From NCBI GenBank assembly GCA_964344495.1, contig CAYFNI010000063.1, forward strand, positions 1-13,278: a stretch of DNA of 13,278 nucleotides. The letters are read 5' to 3'. Positions 1 to 5,962 of the stretch are shown here, one piece after another. The first letter of the stretch is position 1; every line of letters starts with the position of its first letter. This DNA is from UBA6136 sp964344495. Lineage in GTDB: Bacteria > Pseudomonadota > Gammaproteobacteria > Methylococcales > Methylococcaceae. The notes under the pieces are model-generated. The model had not been told where the DNA came from. It was given only the letters and a program-made list of their open reading frames with translations, and made no database searches. Both the position numbers and the translations under genes were made by a program.

Positions 1-2
1 AC

Positions 3-728
3 GGTGTGCCGTTTTCCACCCGGTCGGCCGATTTCGATCGCCATTGGGCGGAGGTCCCCCGGCCCGATGCCGTCTGGGTGTCCAATGTGGCCGGCCCGGA
101 TGCGGCCGACCGGTTGCAGCACTGGGTCGAACGGCAGTGGGGCAGGCCGGTGCAGTTTGGCCGCTCCCAGGTGCGCTGTGGCGCGGTTGTCAACGGCTAC
201 GCCCGCCCCGAGCAGTTGGGGGTCGATCGCTGGTTCGGCTTGCTCGGCCTCTATCGGCCCGATGGTCGTCCTGCCTGTCTGGTCGATTGCGGCACGGCCA
301 TCACCGTCGATGTGCTGGACGCCGATGGCCGGCATCAGGGCGGGCTGATCGCCCCGGGCCTTGAGACCATGGCCGCTGCCCTCCGGCAACGGGCGCCGGG
401 TCTGGCCTCGGCGACCCCGACCCCACCGGNNNNNNNNNNCGCGGCGAAGGCGGTGGATCCACCAGCGGCACGGACCCCGACCCCACCGGTGCCCCCGACG
501 CTGGGGCGCGATACCGCCAGCGGCGTGGGATCGGGCTGCCTGCTGGCCGCGGCCGGCCTGATCGAAAAGGTGTTCCAGGACACCGCTGCCGGCCAGGGCG
601 CTTTGCCACGGCTGGTGCTGACCGGTGGCGATGCTGCCGCCATCGGCGCCTGCCTGTCGCAGCCTCATGCGCTGGATCAATCCATCGTCTTACGCGGACT
701 CCTGATCGGAGCCGGACTCACATCATGA
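3..728 (+). CDS. coaX: type III pantothenate kinase, 5'-truncated by the window edge
   Basis: CoaX phosphorylates pantothenate with ATP in the first cytoplasmic step of coenzyme A synthesis. The frame is open from the left edge, and the N-terminal phosphate-binding motif (D-x-G-N type) is absent, so roughly 40-50 residues lie outside the window. Family motifs seen: LGVDRW, VDCGTAITVDV (second ATPase-fold phosphate motif), GGLIAPGL, LGRDTASGVGSGCL and LVLTGGDA near the end. The first in-window start (GTG at 6) is not the real start. Between the GLIAPGL helix and LGRDTA the protein has an unusual TPTPP-rich stretch interrupted by 10 N (430-439) and flanked by a 17-bp direct repeat, so this part is probably a tandem duplication or assembly error. 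The gene ends in an ATGA overlap with the next gene. The family assignment is secure; the middle of the sequence is not. Confidence 0.93.
   Translation, partial: GVPFSTRSADFDRHWAEVPRPDAVWVSNVAGPDAADRLQHWVERQWGRPVQFGRSQVRCGAVVNGYARPEQLGVDRWFGLLGLYRPDGRPACLVDCGTAITVDVLDADGRHQGGLIAPGLETMAAALRQRAPGLASATPTPPXXXXAAKAVDPPAARTPTPPVPPTLGRDTASGVGSGCLLAAAGLIEKVFQDTAAGQGALPRLVLTGGDAAAIGACLSQPHALDQSIVLRGLLIGAGLTS
413..489 (+). repeat. 17-bp direct repeat flanking the coaX gap
   Basis: GACCCCGACCCCACCGG occurs at 413-429 and again at 473-489, 60 bp apart, with the N run starting right after copy 1. Both copies are in the same coaX frame and encode the same TPTPP peptide. Removing one 60-bp unit would join RAPGLASATPTPP directly to VPPTLGRDTA, which is the spacing I expect for CoaX. 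The repeat is therefore either a real tandem expansion or an artefact of joining two contigs that share an end. Confidence 0.85.
430..439. other. assembly gap (10 N) inside coaX
   Basis: Ten undetermined bases lie inside the coaX reading frame. The round number suggests a scaffolder placeholder, so the true gap size is unknown. A 12-bp perfect palindrome, GGTGGATCCACC (452-463), lies just downstream and could contribute to sequencing or assembly failure. Confidence 0.95.
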
Positions 729-1429
729 AATATCTGTTCTATCTGCTGGTCGTCATCAATCTGGTGTTCCTGGTCTGGAAGTTCGGCTTGCAGGGGCGTG
801 ACTCCCTGTTTCAGGAACTGGACGAACAACGGCTTGAAATCCCCAAGGACCTGTCCAGCCAGCCGCTGACGCCGGGTGAGGTCGATCTCGGCAGCCCGAT
901 GCCGGCGACCCAGCTACCGGTAGAGCCGCCCAAGGCCGAGGCCCGACCGGAGGAGGTCGCCAAGGGCTGTTTCGAGCTTGGTCCGCTGGTCGATCGGGAG
1001 CAGGCGCAGAGCTATCTGAACCTGTTGCGGCTGAACGTGAAGGACGCGCGGGTCGTGGTCAAGGCCGGTGACGTGCCGGATGGCTGGTGGGTGATCTACC
1101 CCAAGGCGGCATCCCTCGAAGCGGCGCGCGTCAACCGTCAGCTGTTGTTCAGTCACGGTATCCGTGGAACCTGGCTGTTCGACAGCGGACCGCTGCAGAA
1201 TGCCATTTCGGTGGGGCTCTACAAGACCCGCGAAGAAGCCCTCAAGGCGGAACAGCTGCTGGTCGAGCAGGGCATCGCGGTCAAGGCCACGCCACGACTG
1301 GTGCAGGGCGAGGTGCTGTGGATCCGGCTACCGTGGACCGGCTTGCCGCTGGAACTGGACGACATCGTACAGACCCTCAACAGTCAGGATCCGGCCTTGA
1401 AGATGCCGGCACCGGTGCCCTGCGGCTAG
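725..1429 (+). CDS. membrane-anchored SPOR-type protein
   Basis: This is a 234-aa protein with one N-terminal transmembrane segment (about residues 3-20, preceded by only MKY) that leaves the rest in the periplasm. A Pro/Glu-rich linker (about 40-80) is followed by a C-terminal region (about 80-205) that resembles a SPOR domain. That region contains GCFELGPLVDREQAQ, a WWVIYP strand and an SVGLYKTREEAL segment, the usual alternation in these peptidoglycan-binding folds. SPOR domains bind glycan strands stripped of stem peptides, often at division sites. The ATG overlaps the coaX stop as ATGA, so the two genes are translationally coupled; a SPOR gene next to coaX is a recurrent arrangement in gammaproteobacteria. 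The stop shares a CTAG with the convergent heme A synthase gene. The SPOR call rests on pattern and context, not a search. Confidence 0.8.
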   Translation: MKYLFYLLVVINLVFLVWKFGLQGRDSLFQELDEQRLEIPKDLSSQPLTPGEVDLGSPMPATQLPVEPPKAEARPEEVAKGCFELGPLVDREQAQSYLNLLRLNVKDARVVVKAGDVPDGWWVIYPKAASLEAARVNRQLLFSHGIRGTWLFDSGPLQNAISVGLYKTREEALKAEQLLVEQGIAVKATPRLVQGEVLWIRLPWTGLPLELDDIVQTLNSQDPALKMPAPVPCG

Positions 1430-2403
1430 GCCGGAAGCCTGTACGGTCGCCCGGCATAGCCGGTGCTGATGAACAGGAAGAACTGACAGCCGAAGATCAG
1501 GTTCGCCAGCAGGAGATGGAACGGCTGCACCATGGCCGGGAAGCCGAGCCGGTCCAGCGTCACTCCGGTCAGAATGGCCGCCACCACCAGCGTACCCAGC
1601 GTATAACCGAGGCGGCGCAGCAGCCCGCCCGCTGCCTGCGAGCGGATCAACCGCCATGCCAGCCACAGGTTGGTGAACAGGATGATCGACGAGAACGAGC
1701 GGTGGATGTAGAAAATGATCGGGAAATGCTCGCGCCAGATCGAGCGTTCCGCAATCGCCCGGGCGTTGGTGATGCCATCCACGGCCTCGCGAATCTGCGT
1801 CCCCATGGCCACCTGCAGCAAGGTCAGTCCCAGCGCCACCATCAGCACGGTCCGCCAGCGCGCCGGCAGGGCATGGATATCCAACTGCGCGAACCGATTG
1901 CGCCGGGCCCGGGCCAGAACATAAATCAACAACGACACGATCAGGAACGCCACGATCATATGGGCGGTGATCATTACCGGCTTGAGTTCGCTGGCGACCA
2001 CGCGCGAGCCCAGCCAGCCCTGAAAGCCGACCAGCAGGAATACCGTCAGCGACAGCTGAAACACCCGCGCATCGGTTTTGCGGAAGGGCAGTGATCGGAC
2101 CAGGGTAGCGGCAATCAGCAGGCCGATGCTGACCCCCAGCAGGCGGTTCAGGTACTCGGTCCAGGTCTTCAGCGGGTTGAACGCGGTATCGCCATAGCCG
2201 ATGTATTTCTCATGGTAGTCCGGCGGCAATTGCGACTCCTGTGTCGGTGGCACCAGCCGGCCGAAACACGTCGGCCAGTCCGGACAGCCCATGCCGGAGC
2301 CCGAGGCCCTTACCACGCCGCCGACAAAGATCAACAGGTACACCGCCAGGACGGTGATCAGCGCGGTACGCCAGAAGCGTGTGGTGGAATCCGATGCAGT
2401 CAT
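1426..2403 (-). CDS. ctaA: heme A synthase, COX15/CtaA family
   Basis: Heme A synthase is a polytopic inner-membrane enzyme that oxidises the C8 methyl of heme O to a formyl group, making heme A for aa3-type oxidases. The 325-aa protein has about eight hydrophobic segments in two similar halves. Visible signatures: GSGMGCPDWPTCFG (residues ~35-48, with the loop cysteine pair C40/C46), EYLNRLLG (83-90), AHMIVA with His148, FYIHRSFS with His234, and QPFHLLLA with His296. The first-half site that normally reads ExxHR has Asn86 instead of His. I chose ATG 2403 because it places about 10 residues before the first helix. A TTG at 2448 in the same frame would overlap the upstream stop but adds 15 residues without family resemblance. 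It follows the phosphatidyltransferase gene by 41 bp and probably shares its transcript. Confidence 0.9.
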   Translation of the reverse strand: MTASDSTTRFWRTALITVLAVYLLIFVGGVVRASGSGMGCPDWPTCFGRLVPPTQESQLPPDYHEKYIGYGDTAFNPLKTWTEYLNRLLGVSIGLLIAATLVRSLPFRKTDARVFQLSLTVFLLVGFQGWLGSRVVASELKPVMITAHMIVAFLIVSLLIYVLARARRNRFAQLDIHALPARWRTVLMVALGLTLLQVAMGTQIREAVDGITNARAIAERSIWREHFPIIFYIHRSFSSIILFTNLWLAWRLIRSQAAGGLLRRLGYTLGTLVVAAILTGVTLDRLGFPAMVQPFHLLLANLIFGCQFFLFISTGYAGRPYRLPA

Positions 2404-2444
2404 GGGTCGTAATGGATCTCGTTGAGCGAATGAAACGGTGGGCC

Positions 2445-3011
2445 TCAAGCCCCTCCCGAATGGGTAGCCGTGCGGTAGCGACGGCTCCAGTCAATGACAT
2501 AGTGCACGCCACTGGCTGCGGTGGTGAATGCCACCAGCCGGGTCAGTGCCAAGGCCAGGACCGGCGGCAGGGCCGGCCAGTCGGGCATGGCCAGGATTAC
2601 GAATACCAGCAGCAACTGCAACAGGGTATTCAGTTTGCTGATCAGCGACGGCTGGCCGTCGAACGGCCCGACCCAGGCGTAGTAAGCCACTGCGCCTGAA
2701 AAAATGACCGCATCGCGGGTCAGGACCAGCACCGCCAGCCATACCGGCAGCAAGCCCAGCCAGGCAAGGCAGCCGTAGCTGGAGGCCAGCAACAGCTTGT
2801 CGGCCACTGGATCCAGATAGGATCCCAGCCGCGATTGCCAGCCAAAGCGGCGGGCAAGCAAGCCGTCCACGCCGTCCGACAGACCGGCCAGCACGAACCA
2901 CCCCAGCGCTGCGGGGAAGTGCCGGTTGAGGATGGCAGCCGTGACCGGCAGCACCAGAAAGATGCGGGCGATCGAAATACAGTTGGGAATGTGTCGGGCG
3001 CTGAAAGGCAT
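2445..3011 (-). CDS. CDP-alcohol phosphatidyltransferase
   Basis: This integral membrane enzyme transfers a phosphatidyl group from a CDP-activated lipid to an alcohol acceptor in phospholipid synthesis. The 188-aa form has a complete signature, D-x2-D-G-x2-A-R-x8-G-x3-D-x3-D, at residues 46-71 (D46, D49, G50, A53, R54, G63, D67, D71), holding the metal and CDP ligands. Several hydrophobic helices follow. The N-terminal HIPNCISIARI resembles the PgsA opening (IPNxLTxxR), so a glycerol-3-phosphate acceptor or cardiolipin-synthase-like role is plausible, but acceptor specificity cannot be read from sequence. I chose ATG 3011, with another ATG immediately before it at 3014, because it puts IPN near residue 8. 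Upstream in-frame starts reach 3170 but would run into the purM leader and promoter region. It is divergent from purM. Confidence 0.87.
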   Translation of the reverse strand: MPFSARHIPNCISIARIFLVLPVTAAILNRHFPAALGWFVLAGLSDGVDGLLARRFGWQSRLGSYLDPVADKLLLASSYGCLAWLGLLPVWLAVLVLTRDAVIFSGAVAYYAWVGPFDGQPSLISKLNTLLQLLLVFVILAMPDWPALPPVLALALTRLVAFTTAASGVHYVIDWSRRYRTATHSGGA

Positions 3012-3051
3012 CATTCCATCCGGAGCTTGGGCGATCTGGGTGGCGGGCATG

Positions 3052-3057
3052 TAAAAT
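3052..3057 (+). promoter_or_regulatory. candidate -10 element for purM
   Basis: TAAAAT matches the sigma-70 -10 consensus at five of six positions and sits about 100 bp before the purM start. The same hexamer precedes the tRNA gene at the right end of the window. A good -35 is lacking; TTGGGC at 3027-3032 with 19-bp spacing is weak. On the opposite strand the same bases read ATTTTA, so the divergent gene may use this region too. Confidence 0.35.
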
Positions 3058-3113
3058 AGCACAAACGCCCTGATGATCTGATCAGGTCCAGCCATCATGA
3101 ATGCGTGCCAAAA

Positions 3114-3132
3114 GGGTCCCGCCTCGGGGCCC
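3114..3132 (+). promoter_or_regulatory. leader hairpin upstream of purM
   Basis: GGGTCCCG (3114-3121) pairs with CGGGGCCC (3125-3132) over eight positions, with one G-T wobble and a 3-base loop. It is followed by the palindrome CGGCGCCG (3134-3141) and, 24 bases on, by a run of six T (3156-3161) between the ribosome site and the start codon. It lies in the probable untranslated leader and could affect transcript stability or translation. The T run is too far from the hairpin for an ordinary intrinsic terminator. Confidence 0.4.
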
Positions 3133-3148
3133 TCGGCGCCGTCGAACC

Positions 3149-3155
3149 GGAGAAG
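3149..3155 (+). promoter_or_regulatory. ribosome binding site that decides the purM TTG start
   Basis: GGAGAAG sits 7 bases (counted from GGAG) before the TTG at 3160. No comparable site precedes the upstream in-frame ATG at 3097. Confidence 0.65.
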
Positions 3156-3159
3156 TTTT

Positions 3160-4215
3160 TTGAGTGCCAAGCAGACAGAGGAATCCCTGGATTACCGCAG
3201 TGCCGGGGTCGACATCGAGGCCGGCAATGCCCTGGTCGAGCGCATCAAGCCAGTTGCGGCACGGACCCGCATTCCCGGCCTGCTGGGCGGGCTGGGCGGC
3301 TTCGGCTCGCTGTTTGAACTGCCGGTCGACCGTTTCAGGCAGCCGGTGCTGGTGGCCGGGACCGATGGCGTTGGCACCAAGCTGAAACTCGCCATCGAGA
3401 CCGGACGTCATGATGGCGTGGGCATTGATCTGGTTGCCATGTGCGTTAACGACATCATCGTGCAGGGCGCAGAGCCGCTGTTCTTTCTCGACTACTACGC
3501 CACCGGCCATCTCGACGTGGACGTCGCGGCAACGGTGATCGAAGGTATCGGCCGGGGCTGCGAATTGGCCGGATGCGCTCTGGTAGGCGGCGAAACCGCG
3601 GAAATGCCGGGCATGTATGCCGCCGGCGATTACGATCTGGCCGGGTTCTGTGTAGGCGTGGTCGAAAAGGCGCGCCTGCTCGACGGTTCACAGGTCGCGG
3701 TCGGCGATACCCTGATCGGCATCGCGTCCTCCGGCCCCCATTCCAACGGCTATTCGCTGATCCGCAAGATTCTCGAGCGGACCCCCGATGCGGCCGCCGA
3801 AACCCTCGACGGCCGACCGTTGCTGGACGGACTGATGACGCCGACGCGGATTTACGTCAAGCCCCTGCTGGCGTTGTTGCAGGCGCTGCCGGTGCATGCC
3901 CTGTGTCACGTCACCGGTGGCGGTATCACCGAAAACCTGCCGCGCGTCATGCCGCGCGATGTCACCGCCCGCATTGATCTGGCAGCCTGGCAGCGCCCGG
4001 CCGTGTTCAACTGGCTGCAGGAGGCCGGCCGGGTGGCCGAGGCCGAGATGCTGAAGACCTTCAACTGCGGTATCGGCATGATCGTGGCGGTGGCGGCGGC
4101 GGATGCGGCGGCAGCGCTGGAGACTTTGCAGGCAGCCGGCGAGCAGGCCTGCGTCATTGGCGAGATCATCGACGGTGCGGGCGCACCCACTGTCAGCTAC
4201 TTGAATACCTGGTAA
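3160..4215 (+). CDS. purM: phosphoribosylformylglycinamidine cyclo-ligase (AIR synthetase)
   Basis: PurM uses ATP to close FGAM into aminoimidazole ribotide, the fifth step of de novo purine synthesis, as a cytoplasmic dimer. With a TTG start the protein is 351 aa, close to the 345 of E. coli. Diagnostic stretches are LDYRSAGVDIEAGNALVERI (residues 10-29), GTDGVGTKLKLA (67-78), VAMCVNDIIVQGAEPLFFLD (92-111), GGETAEMPGMY (143-153), SSGPHSNGYSLIR (190-202) and HVTGGGITENLPR (250-262). I prefer TTG 3160 because a good ribosome site precedes it and because family members begin within about 10 residues of the S-L-x-Y-R motif. The alternative, ATG 3097, adds 21 residues over the leader hairpin. purN, often next to purM in gammaproteobacteria, is not adjacent here; a glycosyltransferase follows after 15 bp. 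Confidence 0.95.
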   Translation: MSAKQTEESLDYRSAGVDIEAGNALVERIKPVAARTRIPGLLGGLGGFGSLFELPVDRFRQPVLVAGTDGVGTKLKLAIETGRHDGVGIDLVAMCVNDIIVQGAEPLFFLDYYATGHLDVDVAATVIEGIGRGCELAGCALVGGETAEMPGMYAAGDYDLAGFCVGVVEKARLLDGSQVAVGDTLIGIASSGPHSNGYSLIRKILERTPDAAAETLDGRPLLDGLMTPTRIYVKPLLALLQALPVHALCHVTGGGITENLPRVMPRDVTARIDLAAWQRPAVFNWLQEAGRVAEAEMLKTFNCGIGMIVAVAAADAAAALETLQAAGEQACVIGEIIDGAGAPTVSYLNTW

Positions 4216-4230
4216 GAGAATCGACCCCCC

Positions 4231-4956
4231 ATGACTATCCGCTTGAGTGTTGTTGTTCCCGTCCATAACGAGAACGAAAATCTCCGCCCCCTGATCGAGG
4301 AAATCGAAACGGCCGTGGCCGCCCTGGGTGGCCACGAAATCATCTACGTCGACGACGGCAGCAGCGACGACACCCTGCAACGCCTGACTGAGCTCAAGCC
4401 GGCCTTCCCGGCGCTGCGCGTGCTGCGGCACCGGGCCTGTTGCGGCCAGAGCACGGCCGTCAGGACCGGCGTGCAGGCCGCTCGCGGCGAGGTCATTGCG
4501 ACGCTGGATGGCGACGGCCAGAACGACCCCGCCAACATTCCCGCCATGCTGCAGGCCTGGGCAGACCTCAAGCAGACCGGCCGTCAGGCGCTGATCGCCG
4601 GTTATCGCCGCAACCGCAAGGACACCGGCTGGCGCAAGTTCTCCTCCCGCTTCGCCAATGGCATCCGCGCTGCGCTGCTCAAGGATGCAACCCCTGACAC
4701 CGGCTGCGGTCTGAAGCTGTTTGACCGCGACCTGTTCCTGGGCCTGCCGTACTTCGATCACATGCACCGCTTTTTGCCAGCACTGGCCCAGCGCGCTGGC
4801 GCCAGCGTGGTATCGGTCGAGGTCAACCACCGACCCCGCACGCGCGGGCAGTCCAAATACGGCACCTGGCACCGTCTGTGGGTGGGCATCTGGGACGTGA
4901 TGGGCGTCATGTGGCTGCAGCGTCGTGCCCATCGGCCGAGCATCGAGGAAATGTGA
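4231..4956 (+). CDS. family 2 glycosyltransferase, polyprenyl-phosphate sugar transferase type
   Basis: This 241-aa GT-A enzyme resembles dolichyl-phosphate mannosyltransferase (DPM1-like) and bacterial ArnC/GtrB-type proteins, which move a sugar from a nucleotide donor to a polyprenyl phosphate. Visible motifs are VVVPVHNENENL (residues 7-18), the DDGSSDDT nucleotide motif (41-48), GQSTAVRTGV (72-81), the LDGDGQNDP metal site (92-100), GYRRNRKDTGWRKFSSR (124-140), MHRFLP (178-183) and RGQSKYG (205-211). It lacks the C-terminal transmembrane pair of GtrB or ArnC. The tail RLWVGIWDVMGVMWLQRR (215-232) is amphipathic and may only touch the membrane. It probably shares the purM transcript, given the 15-bp gap. 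The sugar and the destination (lipid A, O-antigen, other glycan) cannot be inferred. Confidence 0.87.
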   Translation: MTIRLSVVVPVHNENENLRPLIEEIETAVAALGGHEIIYVDDGSSDDTLQRLTELKPAFPALRVLRHRACCGQSTAVRTGVQAARGEVIATLDGDGQNDPANIPAMLQAWADLKQTGRQALIAGYRRNRKDTGWRKFSSRFANGIRAALLKDATPDTGCGLKLFDRDLFLGLPYFDHMHRFLPALAQRAGASVVSVEVNHRPRTRGQSKYGTWHRLWVGIWDVMGVMWLQRRAHRPSIEEM

Positions 4957-4983
4957 GGCAGGCGACCCGGTCCCATGGTTTCA

Positions 4984-4996
4984 TTGATTGAATCAA
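4984..4996. promoter_or_regulatory. 13-bp inverted repeat before the cupin gene
   Basis: TTGATTGAATCAA is a perfect inverted repeat (6-bp arms around one G), AT-rich in an otherwise GC-rich window, immediately upstream of the cupin ribosome site. It has the size and symmetry of a small operator. It could also be chance. Confidence 0.3.
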
Positions 4997-5009
4997 CGAG
5001 GTGATGGAC

Positions 5010-5387
5010 ATGATCAGAAAACCGACCTTGGCTGTGTGCGTTCTGATGGCGATGCTCCCGGTCCTGCGCGCCGCCCAGGCTGAAGAGGCGGTCATGCCGC
5101 CGCGGCAGGTGCTGCTGGAACAAACCGTCGATCTGAGCGCCAAAAAGGTCAGGACCAGCGTGTCCCGGCTGGTCTTGCCGAAGGGCTTCAAGACCCCGCA
5201 ACATGTCCATGATGGTCCTGGCCCCCGGTATGTGCTGAAGGGCCGGGTCAAGATCGAGCAGGGCGGTCAGGCGCAGGAGTTCGGACCCGGACAGGTGTTC
5301 TGGGAGACCGGCGAACCGATGACCGCCGAGAACATTAGCGAGGGCGAGGCCGAACTCATCATTTTCGAGATGGTGCCCCAGCCCTGA
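5010..5387 (+). CDS. exported single-domain cupin protein
   Basis: This 125-aa protein has a Sec signal peptide (MIRKP, hydrophobic core about residues 6-19, probable cleavage after AAQA at 24) and one small cupin barrel (about 35-122). First-motif ligands are partly present as H65-V-H67 in KTPQHVHDGPGPRYVLKG, but the expected Glu is Arg73. The second motif, GPGQVFWETGEPMTAEN, has no His. Metal binding may therefore rest on the HxH alone or involve the Glu/Asp nearby, and the activity is unknown. I chose ATG 5010 because GAGGTG (4998-5003) lies 6 bases upstream; GTG 5001 and ATG 5004 overlap that site. It is 53 bp after the glycosyltransferase and 35 bp before another exported protein. It looks like a conserved small cupin subfamily rather than a decayed gene. 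Confidence 0.78.
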   Translation: MIRKPTLAVCVLMAMLPVLRAAQAEEAVMPPRQVLLEQTVDLSAKKVRTSVSRLVLPKGFKTPQHVHDGPGPRYVLKGRVKIEQGGQAQEFGPGQVFWETGEPMTAENISEGEAELIIFEMVPQP

Positions 5388-5422
5388 TCGTCCCACTCCA
5401 AGATTTCCACTTCACCACGACC

Positions 5423-5845
5423 ATGAATTGCACCGACCGCCACTTTCACCCCGCCTGTTTGACACTTGTGCTGACCCTCTGGCTGACCGGTATGCCGGCA
5501 TCGGCCGCCGAAGAGGAGGCCATCAAGCAAGAATGGCAGCCGACCACGCTGAGCGACGCGACGCTGGCGAAGGTCAACGCGGGGGTCGAACACTATCAGA
5601 CCTGCCTGAATGACGAGACCCGCAAGCATCTGCAGGACAAGGAAGACTCACGTCAAGTGACCGACCTGATCCTGCGCAACTGCGAAATGAAGCTGACGGC
5701 CGTCAAGGCCGCCTTCGACGGCGAAAAGGTACCGGGTGTCATTTCCGACCGCTACATCCGCAGCAAGCGCTCGCGTGCGGCCCAGCAAGTGGTCAAGGTC
5801 GTCATGCAGGTGCAGGCCGAGCGTCACTCGCAAGCGCATCCCTAG
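5423..5845 (+). CDS. unrecognised exported protein, 140 aa
   Basis: I do not recognise this family. The protein has a signal peptide with a hydrophobic core at about residues 11-24 and an ASA-A cleavage site near 28. The mature part of about 112 residues is mostly helical and charged. Two cysteines in it, C61 (HYQTCLNDET) and C87 (LILRNCEMK), could form one periplasmic disulfide. The C-terminal third is basic (YIRSKRSRAAQQVVKVVMQVQ) and may be an amphipathic helix. It follows the cupin gene by 35 bp in the same direction, so the two may be co-transcribed, and it is separated from the DUF2760 gene by a 117-bp gap with hairpins. No strong ribosome site is seen before ATG 5423. Codon use and base composition match the neighbours, which supports a real gene. 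Confidence 0.72.
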   Translation: MNCTDRHFHPACLTLVLTLWLTGMPASAAEEEAIKQEWQPTTLSDATLAKVNAGVEHYQTCLNDETRKHLQDKEDSRQVTDLILRNCEMKLTAVKAAFDGEKVPGVISDRYIRSKRSRAAQQVVKVVMQVQAERHSQAHP

Positions 5846-5908
5846 CCCCCAGCCGACCGTCTTTGCCGCTGCGGCGCGGATTCCGTGCCCGGCGGCGCTT
5901 TCGTTCAC

Positions 5909-5922
5909 TCCGTAATCACGGA
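5909..5922 (+). repeat. perfect small stem-loop in the DUF2760 leader
   Basis: TCCGT (5909-5913) and ACGGA (5918-5922) form a 5-bp stem around the loop AATC. TTCCGT at 5881-5886 could pair with the same 3' arm (ACGGAA, 5918-5923), so two exclusive foldings are possible. Confidence 0.35.
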
Positions 5923-5952
5923 ACCGCCGCCGATCCGGGCGGTGGCATTTTT
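5923..5952 (+). terminator. possible weak intrinsic terminator
   Basis: ACCGCC (5923-5928) pairs with GGCGGT (5938-5943) around a 9-base loop, followed 4 bases later by five T (5948-5952). It would end the upstream cupin/exported-protein transcript. The T run is short, slightly distant from the stem, and directly adjoins the next ribosome site, so it may be leaky. Confidence 0.4.
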
Positions 5953-5962
5953 GAGGTGACCC

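Noticed and set aside
1087..2094. 335-codon plus-strand frame over the SPOR and heme A synthase genes
   Set aside because: Gln/Arg-rich translation without hydrophobic or domain pattern; it overlaps two convincing genes.
3688..4932. 414-codon minus-strand frame across purM and the glycosyltransferase
   Set aside because: It spans two well-supported genes in antisense and has no family features.
5940..5960. TGGCATTTTTGAGG as a sigma-54 promoter
   Set aside because: The TGGCA half is present but the spaced GC of the -12 element does not match, and it would start transcription inside the ribosome site.
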